From assembly GCA_017307275.1 (NCBI GenBank), contig JAFKFK010000017.1, positions 1 to 64,000 of the forward strand: a DNA stretch of 64,000 bases, written 5' to 3'. Made by a program: the position numbers and the translations under genes. This DNA comes from Alphaproteobacteria bacterium. Its GTDB lineage: Bacteria; Pseudomonadota; Alphaproteobacteria; Reyranellales; Reyranellaceae. Shown here piece by piece: positions 36,372-44,883 of the stretch. The notes under the pieces were generated by a model. The model worked only from the letters and a program-made list of their open reading frames with translations, was not told the origin of the DNA and ran no database searches. How positions within the stretch are numbered: the first letter of the stretch is position 1; the number at the start of each line of letters is the position of its first letter.

Positions 36372-36731
36372 ATGTCGAGTGTCCTTCTCGCAGAAGACGA
36401 GTTTCTGATCCGGGCCGTCCTCGTCGATGCGTTGCAGGACGTTGGAGTCACGTGCATCGAAGCCTCGACGGGGCGAGAGGCGCTCGATTTGGTCGAGAGC
36501 GCCACGCCACTTGCAGCGATCATCGTCGATATCGGTCTGCCCGACATGTCGGGAGAGGACGTGATCGAGGCGGCTGTTCGGCGCCGACCGGGTATCCCCA
36601 TCATATGCTGTTCGGGGGCTGCTATTCCGGCCGCCTTCGCAAAGGCCGCGGATGTCCATTCGTTTCCCAAGCCCTATAGTGCCGCCGAACTTTCGAAGTT
36701 CGTCTCGTCTCTGATCGGAGCAGGGCCTTAG
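36372..36731 (+). CDS. Single-domain response regulator
   Basis: A 119-residue receiver domain without output domain. The acidic pocket is Glu8/Asp9, the phosphoacceptor is Asp53 (IIVDIGLPDMSG), the switch residue is Ser81 and the conserved lysine is Lys100 (FPKPYS). It starts 6 bp after the old yellow enzyme gene and ends 7 bp before a hybrid sensor kinase. The pair probably forms a phosphorelay, with this protein as shuttle or phosphate sink. Confidence 0.92.
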   Translation: MSSVLLAEDEFLIRAVLVDALQDVGVTCIEASTGREALDLVESATPLAAIIVDIGLPDMSGEDVIEAAVRRRPGIPIICCSGAAIPAAFAKAADVHSFPKPYSAAELSKFVSSLIGAGP

Positions 36732-36738
36732 GTTCGAT

Positions 36739-38910
36739 ATGCGACGGATGCTGAAGCTGCGGACTTGGACGTTTCGCGGGACCACGGCTGTCGAAGCGTC
36801 GCTCGTACTGCTGGCGGCGACGGTCGTCGTCCCGGTTTTCCTGTTCGTCGGGGCAAGCTGGCTCACCTACAACGACGTCCGCAGCCAGGCCGAGGAGCGC
36901 ATGGCGCGCACGCTCGACCTGCTGTACGTGAACGTCGCAACGACCTTCGAGACCGGTTATCTCGTCGCGGCGAATGTCGCCGAGATCGTCGACGACTTCA
37001 GCAACGAAGGGATCAGGGCAAACGAGCAACGGCTTCACGACCGCCTGCATCGGCTCGTGGAGCCGCTGCGCCAGATCCAGAACGTCTTCGTGATCGATCA
37101 GCAGGGCGCACCCCTGGTTTCGGCGCGCAGCTTTCCGCTGCCGACGGGACTGATTGCGGCCGACCGTAGTTACTTCATCGCTCATCGCGACCGCGCTGAG
37201 CGGCGGCACATCAGCGAGCCGATGCGGGGCCGCGTCAACGATGGATATTTCTTCCAGTACAGCGAGCGGCGGGAAACGCCGGATGGCCAGTTCAACGGTG
37301 TCGTAGCGGTGTCGATTTCGCCACGATACTTCATCGAGCGATTTGCCGAAGCGGCGGACACCGACCTCTTCACCGCTGCACTGGTGAAGTCGGACGGCGA
37401 AGTGCTCGCCCGTTATCCTGCGGAAGCCGAAACTCATCGCCTTGCGTCTGACAGCTGGTTCATGAAGGCGATAGCGGCGTCGCCGGAAAGTGGTGCCTAT
37501 GCCACGCCGGCCTCTTCCTTCGACGGCATCAGTCGTATCGTGATGTACCGCAAACTCACTGATTTGCCCCTGTATGTCGTGCATGGATATGGCGAAGAGA
37601 CGGTTACGAGGGCCTGGCTCCGCCGCATGGCCTCTCACCTGGTCTTCGGCGTGCCGGCGACAATCGCTCTTTTCATTCTGGCCTTGGTGGCCTCGCGCCG
37701 CGCCATCAGGCAGGACGAAGCCCTCGAGCAGCTTCGTACCGAGCAGATTCGTCGGGTGACCGCCGAGGAAAGCTTACGGCAGTCGCAGAAGATGACGGCG
37801 GTCGGCCAACTGACAGCCGGCATCGCGCACGATTTCAACAATCTGCTGACAGGCATCGGCGGGGCGATCGAGATGGTGGGAAGGCGTGTGCCGCAACCCA
37901 CGCCTGATGTGACGCGCTTTCTTGATCTCGCCAAAACGGGCGTATCGCGTGCTGCATCGCTGACGCAACGCATGCTTGCTTTTGCACGCCAGCAGCCCCT
38001 GCAGATCGAAGCGATCGACGCCAACCGCATCGTGTCCGGCATGTCGGAACTTCTGCGCCGGACGATCGGTGAGAAGATCAGGATCGAGACCGTCCTGGCA
38101 GGCGGTCTTTGGCGTGCGAAGGCCGACGTCGCGCAGCTTGAAAGCGCCATCCTCAATCTCGCGATCAACGCGCGCGATGCCATGCCGGAGGGCGGCACGC
38201 TGACGATCGAGACCGCGAACAGTCATCTCGATGACGCCTATGCTGCGGCCAACGCGGAAGTGGTGCCGGGGCAGTACGTCATGATTGCCGTCTCCGATAC
38301 TGGCACCGGCATGGCGCCAGAGACGATTGCGCGCGCCTTCGAGCCGTTCTTCACGACCAAGGAGCGCGGGCAGGGGACAGGGCTCGGCCTCAGCATGTCG
38401 TTCGGTTACGTGAAGCAAGTCGGCGGGCACCTCAAGATCTACAGCGAGGTCGGGCAGGGCACGACGGTCAAGATTTACCTGCCGCGTGAAATGAGCGATG
38501 CCGTGGCCGAGGTCGAGTCGCAGCCGCTCGCGCCCGAGACGGGAACCGGGACAGTCGTGCTGGTGGTTGAAGACGATCCGATCGTGCGCGAATTCGCCCT
38601 GGCTGCCTGCCGTGAGATCGGCTGCGTCGTCTACCAGGCAGGCGACGGCGAGGAAGCGCTGCGGGTGCTGGCGGCGCATGACGATATCCAGCTGCTGTTT
38701 ACGGATGTCGGCTTGCCCGGCGGCATGAACGGCCGTCAGATCGCAGGCATTGCAACGGAGCGACGGCCGTCCCTCAAGGTGCTGTTCACGACGGGCTACA
38801 CGGCCAACGCCATTGTTCATCACGGTGTGCTCGATGCGGGTGTCAATTTCATCGGCAAGCCGTTTTCCGTGTCGGCTCTGGCGGCCAAGATGAAGAGCAT
38901 GGGCTTGTAA
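36739..38910 (+). CDS. Hybrid sensor histidine kinase with periplasmic Cache-like domain
   Basis: Membrane kinase of 723 aa. The first helix spans about residues 19-43 and the second about 300-319. Between them is a periplasmic dCache-type sensor (residues about 45-298; FVIDQQGAPLVSAR and YFFQYSERRETPDGQFNG). The HisKA domain has the phosphoacceptor His364 in GIAHDFNNLL. The ATPase domain has ILNLAINARDAMPEGG (N box), VSDTGTGM and GQGTGLGLSM (G boxes). The C-terminal receiver has Asp656 in FTDVGLPGGMNG. With the receiver protein just upstream it forms a multi-step relay. The signal is unknown; Cache domains usually bind small organic molecules. Confidence 0.94.
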   Translation: MRRMLKLRTWTFRGTTAVEASLVLLAATVVVPVFLFVGASWLTYNDVRSQAEERMARTLDLLYVNVATTFETGYLVAANVAEIVDDFSNEGIRANEQRLHDRLHRLVEPLRQIQNVFVIDQQGAPLVSARSFPLPTGLIAADRSYFIAHRDRAERRHISEPMRGRVNDGYFFQYSERRETPDGQFNGVVAVSISPRYFIERFAEAADTDLFTAALVKSDGEVLARYPAEAETHRLASDSWFMKAIAASPESGAYATPASSFDGISRIVMYRKLTDLPLYVVHGYGEETVTRAWLRRMASHLVFGVPATIALFILALVASRRAIRQDEALEQLRTEQIRRVTAEESLRQSQKMTAVGQLTAGIAHDFNNLLTGIGGAIEMVGRRVPQPTPDVTRFLDLAKTGVSRAASLTQRMLAFARQQPLQIEAIDANRIVSGMSELLRRTIGEKIRIETVLAGGLWRAKADVAQLESAILNLAINARDAMPEGGTLTIETANSHLDDAYAAANAEVVPGQYVMIAVSDTGTGMAPETIARAFEPFFTTKERGQGTGLGLSMSFGYVKQVGGHLKIYSEVGQGTTVKIYLPREMSDAVAEVESQPLAPETGTGTVVLVVEDDPIVREFALAACREIGCVVYQAGDGEEALRVLAAHDDIQLLFTDVGLPGGMNGRQIAGIATERRPSLKVLFTTGYTANAIVHHGVLDAGVNFIGKPFSVSALAAKMKSMGL

Positions 38911-38936
38911 GGCTGGCTGAGCTATTTTCCCGAGCG

Positions 38937-40118
38937 ATGCCGCCTGACGTTACCCAGCCGCAACCTCCGGCCCCTGCAGAGGTCCCCCGGAAGCCTGAGA
39001 AGCCTGAAACACAGGCGCCGGCTGTGGTGGCGCCTGCGTCAGCCCCCGAACCCACGCCGAAGCCCGAATCGATTCCAGCCCCCCAACCGCCGCCAGCCCC
39101 CGCGCCTGCCCCCGATGCCCCGCCCGCTGGGCTGACGAAGCGCGAGACCAGCCGGTTGCACCGGCTCCTCGTGGTCGGCGGGACGATCTTTGCTCTTTTC
39201 GTGCTCTGGGAGGTCTTCACCACATACGTGGTCTATACGGACGATGCCTATGTGCGCTCCGACCTCGTCGCGCTGGCGCCGGAAATCACGGGTCGGATCA
39301 TTGCCGTCCATGTCGTCGACAATCAGTCGGTCAAGAAGGGCGACAAGCTTGTCACCATCGACCCGGTGCCTTTCCAGCTGGTCGTCAACCAGACCAAGGC
39401 GCAGATCGAGCAGGCAAAGGCGTTGCTGAAGTCTTCCCAGGAGGAGCTCAGCACGGCGCAAGCGGCCCTTGCGTCTTCGACCTCGGCAAACCTCTATGCG
39501 GCGCAGGAGCAGGCACGCTACGCTGATCTGGCCAGGAACGAGTACGCGCCGCGCGCCGAACTCGATCGGGCCAACGACGAGCTGCGCCGGTCCCAGGCGG
39601 AGATGACGATCAGCCAGATCGCGATTTCCAAGGCGCAGACCGGCATCGTGGCGCATCAGGCCGCCCTGGAGGTCGCCATTGCCGAGAATGCCACGGCACA
39701 GTGGAAACTGGACCGGACGCAGGTCTTCGCGCCGGTCAACGGCACGATCACCAACCTGACCTTGCAGCCGGGTGATACTGCCAACATCGACGTGCCGATG
39801 ATCGGCATTGTCGACGCCGATGCGTGGCGCATCATGGCCAACTACAAGCAATACTATATTCGCGACTTCAAGGTCGGCCAGACGGCGTGGGTGTGGCTGG
39901 ACAGCGAGCCCTGGCGTTGGCATCGCGCAAAGATCACCGGCATCGCGCGCGGCATCAGCCGCAATCCGGGCCCGGACATGCTCTTGCCCTACGTGGCGCC
40001 GACCACCGACTGGATCCGGCTGCAACGCCGCATTCCGGTGACCATCGTGCTCGTCGACAAGCCGGACGAATTCAAGCTCTACATGGGCGCCGATGCGCGT
40101 ACGGTGATCTTCCCGTGA
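38937..40118 (+). CDS. HlyD/EmrA-family membrane-fusion protein with proline-rich N-terminal tail
   Basis: Periplasmic adaptor of 393 aa. Residues 1-66 are a proline-rich cytoplasmic tail (for example PAPQPPPAPAPAPDAPP). A single membrane helix follows at about 76-98. The lipoyl/barrel-sandwich parts are VRSDLVALAPEITGRI and VFAPVNGTITNLTLQPGD, flanking a coiled-coil hairpin (about residues 150-240). Its stop overlaps the next gene by 4 bp (GTGA), so it is coupled to the FUSC permease, like AaeA with AaeB. A role in efflux of aromatic acids or other small molecules is inferred from that pairing. Confidence 0.92.
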   Translation: MPPDVTQPQPPAPAEVPRKPEKPETQAPAVVAPASAPEPTPKPESIPAPQPPPAPAPAPDAPPAGLTKRETSRLHRLLVVGGTIFALFVLWEVFTTYVVYTDDAYVRSDLVALAPEITGRIIAVHVVDNQSVKKGDKLVTIDPVPFQLVVNQTKAQIEQAKALLKSSQEELSTAQAALASSTSANLYAAQEQARYADLARNEYAPRAELDRANDELRRSQAEMTISQIAISKAQTGIVAHQAALEVAIAENATAQWKLDRTQVFAPVNGTITNLTLQPGDTANIDVPMIGIVDADAWRIMANYKQYYIRDFKVGQTAWVWLDSEPWRWHRAKITGIARGISRNPGPDMLLPYVAPTTDWIRLQRRIPVTIVLVDKPDEFKLYMGADARTVIFP

Positions 40119-41251
40119 AGATGTCCTTCGCGCGCGGCGTGATCGAGGACTTCGCCGAAGGCGGCCGGATGGTCGACAAGACACTTGCCGGCTTCTGGAA
40201 CGAGCTGAAAGAACTGGGAACGAACCCCGTGCAAACGCGGCAGGGCATCGTTGCCGCGGCCTCGGTGACCCTGTCGACGACCCTGGCGCTCGCGCTCCAG
40301 CTGGAGGCGCCGTGGTGGGTCGCAATCAGTGGATTCATGTCGTTGATGTCGACGGGCGCGGCCTCGTTTCGGCGCGGCCTCCTGCGCCTGACGGGGACGA
40401 TTGCCGGTGCGGCGATCGGCTTCGTCATGGCGCGCTGGTTGCCATACGATCACCTCGCCCTTTGCATATTCCTCGCCGCGATGACGGCGTTTGGCGTCAT
40501 TGCCATGCAGGTCAGTCCCCATGGGCTTGCCTGGATGTTCATGTCGATCACGTCGAGCCTCGTGCTGCTTTCGAGCCTGAACGACCCGACACTGGCTTTT
40601 CAGCTCGCCGTCTATCGCGTGATCGACGTCGCGGTCGGTGTCGGTTCCGCCATTGTCGTCGCCAATGTCCTGCAGGACTGGCACGCCGACCGTCCGCCCA
40701 CGGCACCGGGGTGGCGCCATCTGCTGGGGGCGCAATGGCCCTCGGTGCTGCATGGAGTCCGGTCGGCAATCGCCGTCGTCGTGGTACTGGAACTCTGGAT
40801 CCTGATGAACTTGCCGGACGTGACCGAGATGGCGATCACCATTGCCGTGGTGATGGCAGCCCCGCTGATTGCCGACTCCGGCGTCAGCACCAGACATCAG
40901 GTCGCCGAGAAATCGCTGCATCGTTTCATGGGCTGCCTGTTCGGCGGTGTCGTGGCGCTGGCCTGCCTTGCCCTGCAAGTCGAGGCGTTCATCTGGTGGC
41001 TTGCGATGATCGCCGCGGTGGTCTGGGTCGGGATGCATATCCAGGTCGGCAGACATGGTGTCGGCTATGTCGGCACACAGTTCGCCTTCGTCTTCGTGAT
41101 CACCATGATCCAGGGCGCGTCGCCGCCTTCCAGCCTGATGCCGGGTATCGACCGGTTTGCCGGCATCACCGGCGGGCTCGGCATCCTGATGCTCGTGTCT
41201 CTGCTTCTGTGGCCGAGCGCGGAAGAGTTGAAGGAAGAACTGAAGCCTTAG
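40115..41251 (+). CDS. FUSC-family inner-membrane transporter (AaeB-like)
   Basis: Integral membrane protein of about 378 aa. It has two sets of hydrophobic helices: roughly residues 40-150 (WWVAISGFMSLMSTGAAS and following) and 225-360 (VRSAIAVVVVLELWILMNL and following). This matches the FUSC/aromatic-acid exporter family, but it is shorter than AaeB (about 650 aa). GTG 40115 gives a 4-bp overlap with the adaptor gene and has GGTGAT upstream; ATG 40121 is an alternative. With the HlyD protein it should form an efflux pair. No outer-membrane factor is encoded nearby. Confidence 0.85.
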   Translation: MKMSFARGVIEDFAEGGRMVDKTLAGFWNELKELGTNPVQTRQGIVAAASVTLSTTLALALQLEAPWWVAISGFMSLMSTGAASFRRGLLRLTGTIAGAAIGFVMARWLPYDHLALCIFLAAMTAFGVIAMQVSPHGLAWMFMSITSSLVLLSSLNDPTLAFQLAVYRVIDVAVGVGSAIVVANVLQDWHADRPPTAPGWRHLLGAQWPSVLHGVRSAIAVVVVLELWILMNLPDVTEMAITIAVVMAAPLIADSGVSTRHQVAEKSLHRFMGCLFGGVVALACLALQVEAFIWWLAMIAAVVWVGMHIQVGRHGVGYVGTQFAFVFVITMIQGASPPSSLMPGIDRFAGITGGLGILMLVSLLLWPSAEELKEELKP

Positions 41252-41374
41252 CGGAGCCGCTGGCACACTGCTTGCACGATGCCTGTCGTTTCGGAGCGCG
41301 ATCCATGCAATTGGCAGGAGGGCGTAGTCCGATGCTGCACTTGCTCACGCGACGCCAATCGTTAGGTTGCAAAG

Positions 41375-42277
41375 ATGAAGAGCGACGCGCCCCCGCCGGT
41401 GGACCGGACCCTGCGGGCCATTCTTTCCATCATCTTTTCAGTCCTTTGTTTTTCGGTCCTGAATGCAATCTCCAAGACGCTGAGCCAGACCTTCCCGGTC
41501 ATCGAGGTCATCTGGGGCCGCTACGTCTTCGCTTTCATCTTCATGCTGGCGTTGTTCCTGCCGCAGAGCGGGATGAACCTGTTCCGCTGGCACAACGTGC
41601 CGAGCCAGATCGTGCGCGGGCTGTTGCTATTCGCCTCTTCGTTCCTCTACTTCCACGGCATCGTCTATCTGCCGTTGGCGACGGCGGCCTCGATCTCGCT
41701 CACCAGCCCGCTGGTGGTGACGGCGCTCTCGTCGAAGTTCCTAGGAGAACCGGTCGGCCCGCGTCGCTGGGCGGCCTGCGGCATCGGCTTCATCGGCGCG
41801 CTGATCGTGGTGCGGCCGGGACATGCACATTTCGAGTGGCACTCGCTGCTGATCGTCGCCAGCACGCTCTGCAGTTCTCTCTACCAGCTCTTCTCACGGC
41901 GCTATGGCCAGACCGAGCGGCCCGATGCATCGGCCACCATGGCGACTATCGTCGGCACGGTCGCGGCGGCGCCTCTCCTGCCGTTCGATTGGGTGACGCC
42001 GACACTTGGCTGGCACTGGCTGCTGTTTGCCGGCATGGGCGTGATGGCGGGCGTGGGGCACTACTTCCTGACGATCGCCTACAGCCAGGCGCCGGCCGCG
42101 GTCGTGGCGCCGTTCAATTACATGCAGCTCCTGGGAGCAGCACTCCTCGGCTACCTCGTATTCCAGGACGTCCCTGATTTCTGGACCTGGATCGGTGCCG
42201 GCGTGATCGTCTGCTCCGGTCTCTACCTCGGCCACGTCGAGCGCCAGAAGTATCGCGCGTTGGCGCGTAAGAAGTAG
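41375..42277 (+). CDS. DMT-superfamily (EamA) transporter
   Basis: Inner-membrane protein of 300 aa with two EamA repeats of five helices each. Typical parts are AILSIIFSVLCFSVLNAISK, VIWGRYVFAFIFMLAL, YLPLATAASISLTSPLVV, FLGEPVGPRRW and VAPFNYMQLLGAALLGYLVF. Such proteins export amino acids or other metabolites. The substrate is unknown. It is preceded by a 123-bp gap with no recognised motif. Confidence 0.92.
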   Translation: MKSDAPPPVDRTLRAILSIIFSVLCFSVLNAISKTLSQTFPVIEVIWGRYVFAFIFMLALFLPQSGMNLFRWHNVPSQIVRGLLLFASSFLYFHGIVYLPLATAASISLTSPLVVTALSSKFLGEPVGPRRWAACGIGFIGALIVVRPGHAHFEWHSLLIVASTLCSSLYQLFSRRYGQTERPDASATMATIVGTVAAAPLLPFDWVTPTLGWHWLLFAGMGVMAGVGHYFLTIAYSQAPAAVVAPFNYMQLLGAALLGYLVFQDVPDFWTWIGAGVIVCSGLYLGHVERQKYRALARKK

Positions 42278-42405
42278 CGCTCAACCAGCGAGCGCGTTGA
42301 CATCAGTTGGGTAAGCCGCCCGCTCAGGCCGCGGCCGCCATCGGGAGAATGGTCGAAGGCGGCGATGGTGGTCGTCGTGGTCATCCTGAGATTCCCAATT
42401 TGCCC

Positions 42406-42450
42406 TTGGAATCGCACTATATGAAATGTATATGTTTCATATAGTGAGGG
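42406..42450 (+). promoter_or_regulatory. Promoter embedded in a perfect interrupted palindrome upstream of the ParD-like gene
   Basis: The arms ACTATATGAAA (42416-42426) and TTTCATATAGT (42435-42445) are perfectly complementary and flank TGTATATG. A candidate sigma-70 promoter overlaps it: TTGGAA (42406-42411), 17 bp, then TATATG (42429-42434) at the centre. The GAGG ribosome binding site (42446-42449) abuts the right arm, 4 bp before the start. The AT-rich palindrome is conspicuous in GC-rich DNA and has the size of a ribbon-helix-helix operator. Autorepression by the ParD-like protein is inferred. Confidence 0.65.
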
Positions 42451-42453
42451 CCG

Positions 42454-42666
42454 ATGGGCATTGTGAACATAGAAGACGATCTGCACGAGCAGGTGCGCCG
42501 CGCGAGCAAGGTGTCGTGCCGATCGATCAACGCGCAGGCAGCCTACTGGATCAAGATCGGCATGCTCTGCGAAACCCATCCGACCATCCCGTTCACCGAG
42601 ATCATCGAGCGTGAGTTGCGCGCCGCGGGCGTTGCACCGCCCTCCCTGGCGGTGAACGACAGATGA
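42454..42666 (+). CDS. ParD-like antitoxin-family protein
   Basis: A 70-residue protein starting MGIVNIEDDLHEQVRRASKV, followed by SRSINAQAAYWIKIGML-type sequence (here CRSINAQAAYWIKIGML). This matches the ParD_like family, small ribbon-helix-helix DNA-binding proteins: strand residues 3-8, helix about 9-20, second helix from about 24. It is translationally coupled to methionine aminopeptidase by a 4-bp ATGA overlap. No ParE toxin is present. It probably binds the palindrome just upstream and regulates its own operon. Confidence 0.85.
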   Translation: MGIVNIEDDLHEQVRRASKVSCRSINAQAAYWIKIGMLCETHPTIPFTEIIERELRAAGVAPPSLAVNDR

Positions 42667-43424
42667 CCAAGCGGCCGGACGAAGTGGCGTTGCTGGCCGA
42701 GTCCGGCCGGCTGCTGGCGTCGGTCTTCGCGCTGCTCGATCGAACACCGCTCGTCGGCAGGTCGACGCTGGAGATCGACGCGATGGTCGAGCGCTTTATC
42801 GTGGACGACCTGCAAGCGCGGCCAGCGAGCAAGGGCCAGTACGGCTATCGCTATGTGCTCAATGCGTCGGTCAACGATGTGGTCTGCCACGGCATGCCGT
42901 CGTCGACGGCGGTGCTGCGGGACGGCGATATCGTGAACTTCGACATTACGCTGGAGAAAAACGGCTATATCGCCGACTCCAGCAAGACCTATCTGGTGGG
43001 CGAGGTCGATCCCGCAGCCCGGCGGTTGGTCCAGACGACCTACGATGCGCTATGGCGCGGTATCCGCGCGGTGCGACCGGGTGCGCGATTGGGCGACATC
43101 GGCTTTGCCATAGAGCGACACGCCAGGCGACATGGCTATTCGGTGGTGCGCGAATATTGCGGCCACGGTATCGGCCGCGAGATGCACGAGGAACCGAACG
43201 TCCTGCACTTCGGCCGCCCGGGAACGGGCCTCGCGCTCCGCGAGGGCATGGTCTTCACCATCGAGCCGATGCTCAACCGCGGTCGTCGCAACGTGCGTAC
43301 CGAAGCCGACGGCTGGACGGTCGTGACGGAAGACGGCTCGCTGTCGGCCCAGTTCGAGCACACCGTCGCCGTAACCGCATCGGGTGTGTCAGTGTTGACG
43401 TTGCGGCCTGACGAACGCGGCTGA
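42663..43424 (+). CDS. map: Type I methionine aminopeptidase
   Basis: A 253-residue M24A peptidase that removes N-terminal methionine. All metal ligands are visible: Asp94 (NFDITL), Asp105 (ADSSKTY), His168 (CGHGIGREMHEEP), Glu201 (FTIEPML) and Glu232 (QFEHTVAV); His76 is in VCHGMPS. The start overlaps the ParD-like stop by 4 bp. Many Alphaproteobacteria carry more than one map, so this may be an accessory copy under the control of the ParD-like protein; that cannot be settled from this window. Confidence 0.95.
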   Translation: MTKRPDEVALLAESGRLLASVFALLDRTPLVGRSTLEIDAMVERFIVDDLQARPASKGQYGYRYVLNASVNDVVCHGMPSSTAVLRDGDIVNFDITLEKNGYIADSSKTYLVGEVDPAARRLVQTTYDALWRGIRAVRPGARLGDIGFAIERHARRHGYSVVREYCGHGIGREMHEEPNVLHFGRPGTGLALREGMVFTIEPMLNRGRRNVRTEADGWTVVTEDGSLSAQFEHTVAVTASGVSVLTLRPDERG

Positions 43425-43437
43425 CAAACGCCGCGTC

Positions 43438-44730
43438 TTAAGCCCGAACGGCACGTCCGATGAAAAACCCGTCGAGACCGCCACGATCAGACCACATCGA
43501 CGGCAGCGTGCGGACGTCGCCGTCCCTGGTGATCGCCACTTCGAGGCCCGGCAGTTCGGTCGGAACGACAGGCTGACGACGCAGGCGCTTGTCGCGGCCC
43601 AGCAGCGCTTCGAAACGGGCAGGGCCTTCATCTTCCTGCAACGAGCAGACGGCATAGACCAGCATGCCGCCGGGCTTCAGCAGTTCCGCGGCGCGCAGCA
43701 GCAAGCGATCCTGGGTGAGGGTGAGGCGGTCGACATCCTCTTCGTCCTTCAGCCACGCGATGTCGGGATGACGACGAAGCGTACCGGTGCCGGAGCAGGG
43801 CGCATCGAGCAGCAGGGCGTCGAACGTCCGGTCAGGCGTCCACTTGCTGGCGTCGGCCGTCACGAGTTCCGCCGTCAGCCCGGCACGTGCCAGGTTGTCG
43901 CCGAGCCGCGTCATGCGGCGCGCAGAAATGTCGACGGCAGTTACCTCTGCGCCGGCGGCACAGAGCTGCATCGTCTTCCCGCCAGGGGCGGCACAGAGGT
44001 CCGCTACGCGCTTGCCGGCGATGTCGCCCAGCAGGCGTGCGGGCAGGGTGGCCGCGGCGTCCTGCACCCACCAGGCGCCTTCCGCGAAGCCCGGCAGTTC
44101 GGTGATCGCTCCACCGCCGAAGCGGCGCAAGGTCCCGGTCGGCAGCTTTTCCGCTTCGAGTTGGCCTGCCCAGAAATCGGCATTGGACCGCGGCGTCAGG
44201 TCGAGCGGCGCCTCGATCAGATGCGCGGCCGCAATGGCGCGGGTTTCCGCTTCGCCATAGGCGTCGGCCCAGCTCTCCCACAACCATTGCGGCGTGTTGA
44301 GATGAGCGGGGTCGCGATCGCCCATGAGGGCCGGGCCGTCGCGGCTGATCCGGCGCAACACGGCGTTGATCAGGCCCTTGAGGTGCGGCAGGCGGGCGTC
44401 TTCGGCCAAGCGGACGGAGGTATCGACGGCGGCATGCGGCGGCGTGCCGAGGAAAAGGAGCTGGGCCGCGCCCAGACGCAGTATCTGCCGGCCGGCGGCG
44501 TTGGCACCTCCGAGCGGCCGCTCTACGAGGCCTGCCAGCACTTCCTCGATTTCGCCCAGCCGGCGCAAGGTCGTGGCCAGCAGCAGGCGTACGAAAGCGC
44601 GGTCGCGCGGATCGAGGCCGGCAAAGCCCTGGTGACGCGCCAGCGCATCGTCGAGCGGTTGTCCTTTGTCGAGGCAGGCGGCCAGCACATCCAGTGCGGC
44701 GCGGCGGGAAGCGAGCGGAGTAGCGTCCAT
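43438..44730 (-). CDS. rsmB: 16S rRNA (cytosine-967-C5)-methyltransferase
   Basis: A 430-aa RsmB/Sun protein. The N-terminal NusB-like RNA-binding domain spans about residues 5-130 (RDRAFVRLLLATTLRRLGEI and LGAAQLLFLGTPPHAAVDTS). The methyltransferase domain has SAM motif I ADLCAAPGGKTMQL (243-256). Its two catalytic cysteines are Cys312 (DAPCSGTGTLRRHPDI) and Cys362 (YAVCSLQEDEG). It converges on map with a 13-bp gap. RsmB-like sequence identity is clear, though some family members modify other sites. Confidence 0.93.
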   Translation of the reverse strand: MDATPLASRRAALDVLAACLDKGQPLDDALARHQGFAGLDPRDRAFVRLLLATTLRRLGEIEEVLAGLVERPLGGANAAGRQILRLGAAQLLFLGTPPHAAVDTSVRLAEDARLPHLKGLINAVLRRISRDGPALMGDRDPAHLNTPQWLWESWADAYGEAETRAIAAAHLIEAPLDLTPRSNADFWAGQLEAEKLPTGTLRRFGGGAITELPGFAEGAWWVQDAAATLPARLLGDIAGKRVADLCAAPGGKTMQLCAAGAEVTAVDISARRMTRLGDNLARAGLTAELVTADASKWTPDRTFDALLLDAPCSGTGTLRRHPDIAWLKDEEDVDRLTLTQDRLLLRAAELLKPGGMLVYAVCSLQEDEGPARFEALLGRDKRLRRQPVVPTELPGLEVAITRDGDVRTLPSMWSDRGGLDGFFIGRAVRA

Positions 44731-44883
44731 TGCGCCGCGCTATAAACCCGGTTGGGGCGCTTGTCATGGGTCTTCATCGCGACTGGTCCGCTGCGGCCGA
44801 TTGGCTTCGTTGCCTTTCCCAGGATCGCACTCTGGCTGCCCAAGCAAATGTAAGGGTACTGTGCCGGCCGAAAGGATCCCGGC

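Noticed and set aside
34359-36866. Long open frame antisense to nudC and the old yellow enzyme (835 codons)
   Set aside because: Both opposite genes are recognised with full motif sets; the antisense frame spans several genes and has no family features.
42223-42384. Minus-strand frame beginning MTTTTTIAAFDHSPDGG near the ParD-like operator
   Set aside because: It overlaps the 3' end of the DMT transporter antisense, lacks a clear ribosome binding site, and has no recognised family. A short protein cannot be fully excluded.
42454-43424. A classical ParDE toxin-antitoxin pair
   Set aside because: The second gene has every metal ligand of type I methionine aminopeptidase and no resemblance to the ParE/RelE fold, so it is not a toxin of that family.
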